This document shows positions 1-11,800 of a stretch of 64,000 nucleotides of DNA, one piece after another. Made by a program: the position numbers and the translations under genes. Numbering within the stretch: position 1 is the stretch's first letter; each line of letters opens with the position of its first letter. The notes beneath the pieces are model-generated. The model had not been told where the DNA came from and made no database searches. It worked only from the letters and a program-made list of their open reading frames with translations. Origin of the DNA: Pontederia crassipes (taxonomy: Eukaryota > Streptophyta > Magnoliopsida > Commelinales > Pontederiaceae); the NCBI GenBank assembly GCA_030549335.1, contig CM060196.1, positions 17,070,501 to 17,134,500 on the forward strand, in the 5' to 3' direction.

Positions 1-1342
1 TTACAATTTAAAAACACATGGTTATACTCCATAATATGACATATGTAGCAAAAAAAATTCAAATGTAATAGACAAGTTATTATTTTGGCTTGGTTATACC
101 ATATAATATCAACAATTGTAAAATATTCTTCCCAAATTAGATTCAGTGCACGAAGTGCGTACAATGGCTTCTTCGACACACATACACTTCATGGCACAAA
201 TAAATAATATTCGACATTCTGACCTAACATAGAAAATTAATGTTTGATGCTAATAAAATTAGTAATCGACATTCGACATAAAAGAAATTCCATATTGACA
301 AAGAGATTTTGGATTGGCAAGTATTCAAGTGATAGAAAGGAAAGCTCGAGGCAACTTGGTGTGTTCATACGTGTTCAGATGATAGTAAATCAAATGATTT
401 TTTTAGGCAAGGCAAAAACAAATGAGCATCTCTAGGCAAATAAAAAATAGAGACAAAGCAAAATTTTTGAATAGAAAATGTCAAAATTGACATCTCCAAG
501 CAAAGCAAAAAAAAAAGAGGCATGTCAAAACTCATATCTCACGTGTTCACAGCAAGAGAAGAGATGTACCAAGAGAGGAAAGACATTTTCACCTTAGTAA
601 GCAAGAGGCTGAAGGTGACATCCACGTTCAAGTTCAACGTCGTTCTACTAGCGCGGCCTGTATCTAAGCATTTTCATTGCCTTAGTGAAACCCTTTTCAC
701 TTGAAACCCTATAATGGATTCTCCACCATTGGGTAGTGAGGCAAAATTGGGGATCTCCTCCACAACCCCCACCCCATCTCCCCACCTCCCTACCCCCAAC
801 CCCTAATCTCCAACAAGAGTGAAACATGTCCTCTGATCTCAGCCTCCAATTCTGTTTCCCAAACTGACCCCTCCACTTCAACACAAGGCCTCAAACTCCA
901 CCACCCTAGCTCTTCCCTTCCTTGTTGGTAGCCCCACCCATCCACAGCAACGCTCGTGGGCGAATGTTGATCGCGGACGGGGCCGCCCGCCTATCCCTAG
1001 TATTTCCCCACACTAGTTCCGTGAAATTCAAGCTATTATCACTGATGAGATGGAGATCCAAGACGAGGATATCGCCCAACGGGTAGTCAAGAGGGAACAT
1101 TGCCTTATTGGACGTCTATAGTCGGAGTACTAGTCGCCCGATCAGTACTCGCCCTCTAGCGTCTACAACAGCCTCTTAAGATTCACGACGTGAGTAATTT
1201 CTATTTTATTTTCTACTTCACTCATATGAATGAAAAGTTAGGGGGGAGACCTTGGACACTCCGTGGGCACTAGTGGACACCTCCTAAATGTGAACAACCT
1301 CCAACCTTTCTTTCGCCCTCATGACAACCACTTCCTTATGGT
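1..1342. other. No gene recognised; AT-rich spacer then unassigned sequence
   Basis: The first ~700 bases are AT-rich with no credible coding frame. Bases 700-1250 are richer in C, with short unsupported ORFs on both strands. I see no exon-intron pattern and no protein family here. Confidence 0.5.
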
Positions 1343-1806
1343 TAGGGGTGTTCACCGGGTCGGATCGACCCATGAACCCGATGACCCAACTCGAATCGGT
1401 TCGGGTCAAGTCGAGTACGAGTTGAAAAAATTCAACCCGAGTTGACCCGACCTGACCCGATTGACCCAACTTTTTATTTTTTAAATTACTTTTCCTTTTT
1501 TTATTTAAACTTAAGTCTTATATTTGATTTAAACATTTAAAAAACTAGAATAAAAATATTTAAAGTGCAGAAAAAATATTAAATAGTTAGAAAACATATT
1601 TTATGCTTTTAAAATAATATTAAATAATATTTTTTTATTAAAGAAAATATAAAATAGTAAGGAACAAAAAGAAAATTAGGTGGCCGGGTTCGGGTTGGGT
1701 CGGATCCAGTCCCCCCAATCCGACCCGATCGGACCCAACTAAATTTGGTCGAGTCATGTCATATTTGTTCATGGGTCGGGTCCAAACCGACCCGTGAACA
1801 CCCCTA
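1343..1806. mobile_element. hAT-type MITE (non-autonomous TIR element)
   Basis: The left end reads TAGGGGTGTTCACCGGGTCG and the right end, reverse-complemented, reads TAGGGGTGTTCACGGGTCGG, giving terminal inverted repeats of about 20 bp or more. The flanks are CTTATGGT (1335-1342) and CTTACGGT (1807-1814), an 8-bp target-site duplication with one transition, as expected for hAT transposons. The subterminal regions are full of GACCCGACC/GGGTCGG motifs and the 300-bp core is AT-rich. No transposase is encoded, so the copy is non-autonomous. Confidence 0.85.
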
Positions 1807-1814
1807 CTTACGGT

Positions 1815-2127
1815 CACCCTAGTCTGTTATAGATCTGGCCTTCCAACTTCACTCATCTACAACCATCATCTGCGTTGCTAGCTATTTTGGCAAACCACTC
1901 TGAGTAGATGAGGAGGCGTTGAATCGAGAATCAGGTGGAGCTTCAGAGTGTGTGTCGAAGTATATTTGACTCACCCACCACAACAAGGGGTTTGGGTGAG
2001 AACGTCAGATGGCAACATGTATTTTCAACTTGTGAAATATGAAAATGTGCCAATTTTTTTACTTCTGATATTGTATAGCAGGTCACAGGATGGATGTCTG
2101 CCCTCGATGATCGGCGAGCTTGAGTAG
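1815..2127. other. Short non-TE spacer between MITE and solo LTR
   Basis: No coding frame or RNA gene is recognised. The stretch appears to continue in similar composition after the solo LTR at about 3740, so both repeats may have landed in one older sequence. Confidence 0.4.
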
Positions 2128-3734
2128 TGATGCATAGAATTTGTAATAAATAAATTTTCTAGCAAGTGCACTAGTCATATCAAGTAATAAAATGAGAAAC
2201 TAATTAAATCTAATCTATCTCAATAATTTATTAGGAGAAGACAAATGTGTTGTGATAAAAATAGAAAATTAAAGGTGTAGAAAATAAATGATACAAATAA
2301 AATAAGCTGATGTCGAGTTTTGTGTATTATGGATGATTAATGTAAAGATAAAGGTGTATGATCCTCTGTAATGGATGAGTTATAACAGTAAATAACAACT
2401 TTGATTCTTATGACGGATTAGGAGTACCTAAAGTATTGACCTCTCAAGATGAGTAAATCAAACTACCTTAACTTTTAATAAAATTAATAATCGCAAATGA
2501 CAAGTCAATTATTAATTTTATATAGAATTAAGATATATGAGTATGCATCTTTTTACACTATTATTCACCCATAAATCTGAATAGAATAATAGATCACACG
2601 AAATTCGACACCAATGTCGAGTTACCAAACACGTGTTATGTATGCTTCAACTTAGAAGTAAAAGATCAATTATCAAAGCAATAATAATTCATGAAACTAA
2701 TCACTCCTCGTACAGGATATAATATCATAAATAAAAATTACTTGTCAAAAGGCAATGAACTCAGCATGCATAATCAAAAGAAACCGAAAATTTTAATTAA
2801 CTCAACTAATAACAAGATTTAAACAATTTTCCTTCTTAAAAGGAATATAAAATCTCTATTACAGAAATAATAAACTATAATAATTATGTAAAAGAGCATC
2901 CAAATAAAGATAGAAGAAGAATTCTCAGCCTTCGGGACTTTTGGATCATTGCACAACACAAATGACGAATTGTTATGCAATCTTCTCCTTCGATTGATCT
3001 TCAAACTTTGAAAATGTCTTTTGCAATATGGCACGACTCTTAGGTCTCAAACACACCGAAGCACCACCAAGCACACTTTTTTCTATCTCCTAGGGCCTTT
3101 ATTTATAACCTCTAAGGATCCCAAGGATTTTAATAAAGTTTCAGTTTGATTCGAAGTCTTTTCATGTTAAAATAAGTAAATTCGGAATAGACTTTAATAG
3201 GTTTTTAAAATCATCCAAAACTCCTTCAATCTGAGTAAATATATTTCCTAATCATCCCTGAGGCTTAGGATAAAGTTTGGATTCGATCTAAACTTAGAAT
3301 TTTCAAGAAAAGTTGAAGAAATTTTGAAAATAGCCTTCGTAATGACCCATAACATAAATTTAACGGCCTTACAGTGTCCAAATTGAAGTAGGACTGAAAT
3401 TGGACATTTTAACGGGTTGTAGTGAATTGTTCATGCCTCTGCTATTACAGTCATTACGGTCATATAACGATCAATTATATTCAATTCAACATTGATAGCC
3501 TTAACTAATTTGCACTTTCTGACTCCGTTTTTAACTTTGATTTGAGTGTCGTTTGTTTTTATGAATTCCTGACTCAATTCTCTTGTTTTTTTGTAATAAA
3601 AATATAATTTTGGTAGATTTCCATTTTTATAAAATTAAAACAAATAAGGTCATAAAATGATGCATTCTATATGAAAAGGAATCGAAATGCAATTATATGC
3701 ATGGCTAATTATATGTTATATTTTGCATGCATCA
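2128..3734. mobile_element. Solo LTR, Athila/Tat-like gypsy type
   Basis: The sequence starts TGATGCATAG and ends GCATGCATCA, an inverted terminal pair ending in TG...CA. It is flanked by AGTAG (2123-2127) and AGCAG (3735-3739), a 5-bp duplication with one transition. The interior is AT-rich and non-coding, with an early stretch about cell-size 'gcaagtgcac...tatcaagtaa' that resembles the LTR style of large plant gypsy elements (family assignment from memory). No internal domains or second LTR are present, so it is best explained as a solo LTR left by recombination between two LTRs. Confidence 0.75.
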
Positions 3735-3739
3735 AGCAG

Positions 3740-4797
3740 TGTGGATGATGAACAACGAGTCTTACTATTTGGCCCCTAGTTACATACCCAATTGGTGGGC
3801 GGGAGTTTGAGACCGTCGAGGGCCATGGGCTGCCGTACTCATGGCCATGTGTCTGGGGCACTTGTCACCGGCACCGAAAATGATGGACATATGCGTCTTG
3901 ACCTCAATGTCACGGTCAAGATGTTGTAGCAGTCACTCAATGGTCGGATTCCATGATATGTCAGTCTGAATCACATGGCTCTACAGCAGACAAGTGCGTG
4001 ACAATTTTTGTGCACCCGATCAACTCTACCAACGGTGTTGATCGAGATGGATGTGGAGACTTGCTAGATCAGGCACCACGTGGTCCTCACTAGTCCTTGC
4101 TTGGTGCTGCCTCACAAACCCTATTGAAGGTTGACAATCTACACCACTCGTCGATTCAATCTAATATCAGCCTTTTGACATGTGGCTCCCACACTAACTC
4201 CTTAGACGTGCTCGATCTAAATCTTGGTCGTTCATCACCATAGACGTTGTCCTGGAAGTTGCCAACTATTACTTCGTGTACTTCAAAATAGGGTAGTAAC
4301 CCTAAACTAAACGTCTCACTCACTCCTCCTTTCTTCACGGCGGATCTCATAGGGAACTCACATTTACCTCGACTTGCTAGCATCATCTTCTCCACCCCAA
4401 CACATTTTGGGTTCGCTTCACACACCTAACTCGAGTTCAGCTCCACTGAAGCCGGTGGGCTGTATCCTTCCGACTCACGACATTGTGGTGGCATAGCTCT
4501 TGGCGAGTTTTGAGTCAAGTTACCAATGGTAGCAGAATGTAGATAGCTCGAACTCTTCGAAGGAGGAGCTATCGAACTCGAAGTTACTTCCTGTATAGAG
4601 AATCACAAAGAAGAAGGATCGCCATCCTGGAAGACTCCAAAAGCCACCCCTTCTCCTATCAAAAGTCAATGTGTGCGAAAGCGGACAATACGTTGGTTGC
4701 TCCCTGTAGCTCAGTAAACTCACAAATCTCTTCTTGCTTACAAGTTACAAGTTCCAAGAGAGTCGTCAAAGTCAGCGATGACAGACCAGAGGGCATG
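3740..4797. other. Unassigned sequence upstream of a LINE
   Basis: This stretch is higher in GC than the LTR on its left. Only short overlapping ORFs on both strands are present and none resembles a known domain. It could include a ruined ORF1/gag-like part of the LINE that follows, but I cannot see a zinc knuckle or DUF4283-like segment. Confidence 0.35.
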
Positions 4798-4845
4798 CCC
4801 CCCCCCTCCCCCCCTCCCCCCCCCCTCCCCCCCTCCCCCCCCCCC
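4798..4845 (+). repeat. C-rich low-complexity tract
   Basis: Runs of C broken by single T residues, about 48 bases. It ends directly at the ATG (4846) of the LINE endonuclease reading frame. Confidence 0.9.
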
Positions 4846-7800
4846 ATGAAGATAGTTGTTTGGAACTATCGAGGAGTGGATCAGAGCAAAGTCATGGACC
4901 GCCTACTCGAACTTTTGAAGCAACATCGACTTGATATCTTTGTTCCATTTAAAACACATGTGGTTGAGCAACAATCGCAAGCGATGTTTTGACGCCTCGA
5001 TGCCTCCTAGAATCTTTTGTGGGTTAGATCATTTTCTTATTAACCATCGCTCATGGCCTTTCCGAACCTTGAACTTAAGGGCCTTGTTAGGACTGCTTCT
5101 CGAATCATTCGCTCCTACTTATGTCTACTACAAAAAATCAGCCCCATCCCTACAACTTCAGATATAAACATTTCTGGCTTGATTGTTCGACGGTCAAAAG
5201 CATTGTCCAAGCTGAATGAAAATCGTGTATGTGCATAACTTCTCAAGAATCCTTAATGACATTAAAAATAAAACCTTGCATTTGAACAAAACAAGCCTGG
5301 TGTCACCCCTTTCCTTAGGTGGATATGTTAGGACATGGCAGGTGGCGCTAAGGAGTATCAGACGCCCACTAGACGACACCGATTGTCCGTTATGCAGGAT
5401 GCATCGTTAGGAGGTTGTGTCTGTCCTAGGAAGCATTCGAGACATCCTGAGACTAGAGTGTCTACATCCCGATGATTAGACATCAAGGAGGAGGTTTGAC
5501 AATACCATCCAGGAGGGATGGGACAAGCAGAAGTTCTTTAGGACAATGAGGCGTGCTCGACGCGCAGGTGGCGCGTACCAGTTGTCCACTTTGGCATTCT
5601 GGGTCCAAGACCAAAGTGGCTCACCCCAATCATCCCTCGGGAGGAAGGAAGTCACGAGAACATCATTGGCCGGTGAAATTCTCAATCATGAGAATTTTGG
5701 AACGACGAAAGTTGGCGGGAGCGGCGATTATAACCGCCATGGCGCCAAGCGGGCGGCGAAAGTGCATGCCATCGGAGCAGGAGGTTCGTAGGTGTTCTGT
5801 ACGGCCAGGGATGATCCAACGACAGACAATGGCGGGAGAGTCATCCAGGCACCTTGCTTCTGACAGAAAGGTCATGGGGCCGCATAGGGGATTTGGTGCG
5901 AACCGACACCATGGAGAGGCACCCAATTTGTGCGGCAGATGTCTTGTATTCGAATTAGGGATGAGGTTGTCCCTGTATAAATACATGTAATTGTCTCGAG
6001 TTTGGACATAAGTGAAATGCACATGATTTTTCCTTAATTTTGTGTTCTTCTATATTGTGCTTGAGTGTTTCTTCATGTTACATTCTGTGAATAAACAGTT
6101 GTGATTCTAGTGACACATCCATAGAGAAAGGTTGACTTAGCAATTTGCGTAGAAATTGTTAAGGTCGCACACCAGTATCTCTATGCAGAGAGTAAAGGTA
6201 TGACACTAGGAAAGTTGGAACTAAGAGTGGAGATGGCTCAAAATGTCATTCATAATTTGAAAATGAAAATTGTGAGGCAAGGATTATCTGAATACGAGCT
6301 AAATAGGCTTAGGTCGGCTTACCATGAGCACCTTGCTCACCTACGGCAGATAAGTGTTAAGTGATGGAGTAAGTCTAGGCTTACTTGGCTGAAAATGGAG
6401 TAAAACATTAAAAAAAAATCATTTATCAACCATAGTTAGGCATCGTTAGAATAGAGTTACCACAATCATAAACTTAATTAATAATACTGTGGAAGATGAA
6501 AACCAAATTAGGACATTATTTACACAACACTACACTAACCTATGGAGGAGTGAGCCCCTACCTAGGATTGCTTTGGAAGATTGGCCCTCTTTTCTCATAT
6601 TAGACGATTCCCGGACCCCTAACTCACAACTCTTATCTCCTCGAATGAGATTAAGGGGTGCTTGTGGCAGTTGGGCCTGGGGAAAGCCTCGGGCCTTTAC
6701 GAATTTATTGTTGAATTTTATAAAATATATTGGGATATAGTTGGACATGACATTACACGATATATCCAAAAATGTTTTTCTTATTGTGGCAAAGATTATG
6801 GCCAATTGCCTTAAACCAACCTTGCCTTCTCTTATTGACCCTACGCAATTGACATTTGTCAAAGGTAGATCTATTGGGGAGAATATTCTCTTGACTCAAC
6901 AGATCGCATATTCGATTAATAAGGGCAAAAAAATGTTTTTTATCTTAAAAGAAAACATGGATAAAGCATTTGATCACGTTTCTTGGGATGTCATTAATGT
7001 ATTAACTCTAATGTGCTTCTCGATTGTTTTTGTTAATTGGATTTCCTTATGTGTGAAGTCGCCTTGTTTTTCTTGCTGCATTAATGGTGTACACTCCATT
7101 TTTTTTGCAAGTTAAACGGGTATCCGTCGGAGAGACCTATTGTCCCCATACTTGTTTATCTTAATATCACATGTTTTTTTCATATATGATAAATCAACAT
7201 GTGACTTCAGGAAATATTATTCCCTTTTCATTGGATCCTTCTTATAAAGTCATTTACTTTTTTCTAATGACTTGTTTATCTGTATTGTTGTCACAAAAAA
7301 GAATTGCAAGGAACAATTAAGTGTGCTTATGCTCTACAGATCATCTACTAATCAACGTATTAATCCAGCTAAATCAAAAATATATCTACACTAAACTCAA
7401 TCAGCATAGGAAGACAATCATTTGTAGCACACTTGGTATTAAGATGAGGTCTTTTCTGTTTATCTACCTGGGTGTGCCAATATCCTATAAGACAAGTCCA
7501 ATGAAGTTTTGGACTCCTTAACAATGAGCGCTTCTCCTCTTGTATCTTCGGATCGTTTCTCACCAAAAAGCCACACTCATAAACACGATTTTAAAAACCC
7601 TAGATCGATTTATTCATTAAGTTCTACCTTCATCTTTGTCAGGATAATTCAATCTCTGGGAAAAAAATTCTCTCTTTCATTCTTATGGTGCTTTGGCATG
7701 GATGATAGGGGGATCCACCTTATCAACTAGCACCGTCCAATTGCCAAAGGATTTTGAGGGGGGTGGGGGTGGTGGAGGGAGGGTTGGGCATAAGGAATTT

Positions 7801-8000
7801 GGAACTTGTTCAACCTTCTGACTAAGCGCATCCAAAACTTACTAAATAATAAGACTACTCTACGGAATTATCTTATTATTAACAAATATGGGTCCATGTG
7901 CCCCTGGGTGACTTCGGGATATTTTCTATGAAGCCAACAACTGACAAATTATCCTCAACTCCCTCAGACATACTTAGGTTTAAAAAGTTAAATGGTAATG
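4846..8000 (+). mobile_element. Degenerate L1-type LINE, interrupted
   Basis: Remains of ORF2 lie on the plus strand in several frames. From 4846 there is an apurinic-endonuclease start, MKIVVWNYRG; the usual catalytic Glu position of the family (ETH) reads KTH here, so the nuclease is inactive. A linker helix follows at about 6200-6400 (ELRVEMAQNV), then reverse transcriptase at about 6480-7120 with the segment LIDPTQLTFVKGRSIGENI and the A-box-like motif DKAFDHVSWD. A C-terminal region at 7780-7950 resembles the LGIRNLEL stretch of plant LINEs. Stops and frameshifts are frequent and bases of about 5300-6165 look inserted. It is a dead copy. Confidence 0.75.
5300..6165. mobile_element. Possible nested LTR-like insertion inside the LINE
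   Basis: The LINE reading frame is lost near 5300 and resumes near 6165. Between them the GC-rich sequence has no LINE similarity, holds a TATA-like TATAAATA at about 5976 and then a T-rich stretch with AATAAA at about 6090, a promoter-then-polyadenylation order seen in LTRs. I could not fix matching ends or a target-site duplication, so the boundaries are approximate and the identity is tentative. Confidence 0.3.
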
Positions 8001-8868
8001 GTAAAACAATAAATGTTTTTCTTTACGCCTGTGTCCATCTTCTCAAATCGTTTGTGTTTGTGTTATCAAATAGCGAGTTTCGTTCAGATAAGTAACGCGG
8101 GCCGTGTGATTTCTAGCACGGGACATATTTTGTGCGTGAAAAAAAACTCGTGCCAAAATAGATCGTGTCATGTCGGATCCGTGTTCACCGTGTCCGGACT
8201 GTGTCATGCGCACAATCCAAATGAGCGACTCGACACACAATGGCACAGACAACCCATTTTTCGTGTGCTGCAGCCGTACGATCCACCTGAAATTTTAGAA
8301 TAGAAGCCTATTTCAAAAGTAAGTTTATAAAAAAAAAATAATAACCACGATGGTGGTTACAAAATTGTGTATGCGAATATTGTAAAATACAAGGTGCTAT
8401 TCGTAAATGAGCTGTTTGGTTCATGGATAAGTGCCAGAATATTTAGATATACCGGAGAATATAGTCAAACGTGATGTAGAATAGAGTTAAGTAGGTCAAA
8501 CTTCGATTTTTTAAAAATAATCTAGGAGAGCGTGAAATCGTTATGTATAATCCAATTTGAAGAATATCTTTATTCTTCTAAAACTATAGAATAGAGATAT
8601 TCTATAATTTCTATCATTTTTTATTTTTTATTATTTAACTATGTATTATTATATCATAATTTTTATAATAATAGTAATAGTAAATGTAAACTATTTATAG
8701 TAAAAAAAATTAATTATATTCTTTGGAATAAAATTTGTTATTGCTCGAAAGCATATTAACAGCTCAAAAAAATTCCAAAAGTGGGCACAGTCTTCCTTCC
8801 AAACCCTTTCTACTCTCCAAAACCTCGCCGGGGACTTGGAATCGCCCACCGGAGAATCGGCCGTCCCC
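8001..8868. promoter_or_regulatory. Upstream region of the NUP88 gene
   Basis: No gene is seen. Bases 8080-8290 are rich in CGTG/GTGTC motifs and may be another small repeat. Bases 8480-8760 are strongly AT-rich and run into the CT-rich leader just before the NUP88 start codon, as expected for promoter plus 5' UTR. I could not choose a TATA box with confidence. Confidence 0.4.
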
Positions 8869-11800
8869 ATGAGGATAACGGCGCCGGACGACGTCGCCAC
8901 CGGCGACACCTCCCCTCCTCAATCTCCTCCTCTTCCTCCAAGTCTATCTCCATCCCCATCTACTCCTTCACGTTTCACATCGACTCCTCCTCCCGCTAGG
9001 AGAGGCCCCCATTATTGGTTGCCTCTCAGCAAGCACCCCGTCTTCTCATCCACCAGCAGCACCGCCGATGCTGCATTACGCGAAGAAATCGGCGGTGGGA
9101 GCAGGAGCGGCAACTTGTTGGCATGGGACGCGTCCTCGTCTCGGCTCTATCTCTGGGATTCCGCCGCGCGATGCGTCCACCGCCTCTCTCTGCGCTTCCG
9201 GGACGTCCCCACTTCCTCTAATTCTTCCGGCGACGTGATCTTGGAGGCCGCCGATCCCTCGGAGGTGCTCACCATAATCTCCATTATCGTGGCTTTAGCT
9301 TCACTGTTTCCCTTTGCCTTTCAGCTTTAGCTCATTTATTGTCATAAATTTGTGGAACAATAGTGTAGAAGAGCTTTCGACTTCGTTTGATCCCTTCTAG
9401 AACTACCTGATACTGGCGTGCGAGTGTTTTATTGACGGCGATGAAAATTGCTGTTGTTGAACTAACTGGGAAATGATTGACAATCCTAGTTTCTTTTGTG
9501 CATGGAAGAAATATTAATAGGCACTTAAATATGCATATAAATATTAATGAAACAAATTAGAGATGGCACAGGAATGAAGTAAGAACGAAGTGGGGTTTAT
9601 TGAATTACAACAGACTATCCACAAATTGTTAAAATTCTGCAGGTATATGTTCTTTGTTGGAGTCATTACGGGGTTCCTTTACTGTTTTTTAGGAATATTA
9701 GGGCTCATTTACTTAATTGAATAATGACTAAATGTACAGTCAGCAATCAACATATCACCTTACTAACCAACATGAAGATAGACGGGGATAGTTTGTCGGT
9801 AAAAAAATATTTATTATAGGATTAAGTAAACTGTAAGTCTGTAACACATGTCAAAACTCATTTGCTAAGACGATAGTCAGCTAATACTCTTGCCCTTTCA
9901 TGTACAGAAATTGGTTGCAGATATTCAGATTGATATGGAAGTCAGCTATATTTATATCAATGTAAATGGATCATGTTTGCTTCTTGTTGGGTCTCACAAA
10001 TTGATACTGATGTATGTCTATGAAAAGACTTCTCTTCCTGATCAAAGAGCTTGCAGGTATGCTGACTCATTGTAAACTAGGTACAATAACAAGTATGCTT
10101 TCTAAATTGGTTTGCCTACTTACTATAATCATTATGAGAGACGAACTTAACTTGTGTGTGCTGTAGAAAAGTATAATATGCTATTTTCATACTTGTCTTC
10201 TCATTGAATCCATGTATTATTTTTGGCTGATCCAAATTGAAATGCTAGCCACTAGAGTTTTTATGCATAAGATACACTGACCGATTGCAGTTGCAAACCT
10301 GAGGGCATCAGCAAATAGCCGTTCAATAATATATTTGTTACATAAGTGAAGATATTTTTTAATCATGAGTATGCCTCTTTTTTCCAGTTTACCACTCTGC
10401 AGATTCTTTGTTAGGACCAGTCTAATATGTTTACATCCAAGGCTGTCCTTATTGGAAATTCATTGCTTCTGATTTCCTCTGTTTAACAGTTTAAGTTACC
10501 AATTTTACATAAGTCATAAGAACCATCAATTTGGTATTATTTCAGCTTTAATTGGTGCCCTTGTTTCATTATTTGCCTTCTCTCTGTATAGATGTTTGTC
10601 TTGTTTAAATTCATGAGATTTGGAATATTTTTGTTACATATTCTAGCTTTTTTTATTAGCTTCTTTGGTTTCTGAACATGATTGGATATAGTACTCCAAT
10701 GTTTGTCTTTGCACTGAGTCATCCTTTGAAAAACATTTTGTTTTGCATCATTTTTCTTTCTCATTTTCACTTAAAGAGAAAATTTATTTGCTCATTTGTA
10801 TGGCTGATATAAATATTATCATTGTTGTCCATGTTGATCAAACTTTGCAGTATACTTGTCACCGATACTTTGATATCTATTGTGAAAGATTGAAAATGTT
10901 AATTTCAGGGCAATTCCTATTGCTTCACACATTTTCTCTGGCCCAAACATTGGCTCACAAATATTGCATGTATCATGGCACCCTAATAGCAGTTGTCATT
11001 TGGGCATTTTGTCATCAGATTCAATCTTCAGGTACAGCTTTCAAGTCGTACTACTTTGTAATGTTCTTATTTATTTCATATTAAGACGCACATGCAATGT
11101 TGCATATGACATTTAGTTAGGAATCTTAGGATTTGTAAAGTCCCTATGTGGTGGTATCAAGGATCTGAGATTAGCATCATGCATTAGCCAAAAGAAAAGA
11201 AAAAAAAATGCTTTTTTTGCTCTCCTCTTGAGGGCTCACACTTGTACATCTTCCTTCACAGTGATGTATATGCATGACACCCTAACTTGGTGCTCATCTT
11301 TTTTCTCCTCAAAAAAAAAAAAAAAAAGAGAAAAGAAAAATAAAGAACATAGAAGAATCCACAACTAATGTCTAATTTTTGCTATTCACTTGTAGCCCAG
11401 TTGATATTTGATTCACTCATGAGTCCTTTTGTATGTGCTACATTGGAGTAAGGTATTTAATAAATGTAAACAATACACACAGTTTTTCTGTGTACTTTCT
11501 GCTTGATAAAATCCCCCCGGGACCGGAGATTCGGGTCGGGGTCGGGGGCGAGGGCCAGTCGACAGGGTCGAGGCGGGGGGAGTGTCCCCCGCCCCGAACA
11601 GGGTCGGGTGCCACTCCTAGTGAGAACATGTATACAAGGTTTTCAGATAGTATTTCAATATTCTACAGCGAAATTTTGATGATAATCCTAGGAGAAAATT
11701 TTCTTGAGAGGAGAATAAAAATTTACTTCTGAGTCTATGTTCTTCGCCCCGATCCCCGCGGGCCCGACCCTAGTTTGAATCGGATTAAACCGAATCGAAC

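Noticed and set aside
8836-8868. In-frame TTG start for NUP88 upstream of 8869
   Set aside because: An ATG lies 33 bases downstream in the same frame and the extra residues are not expected from homologues.
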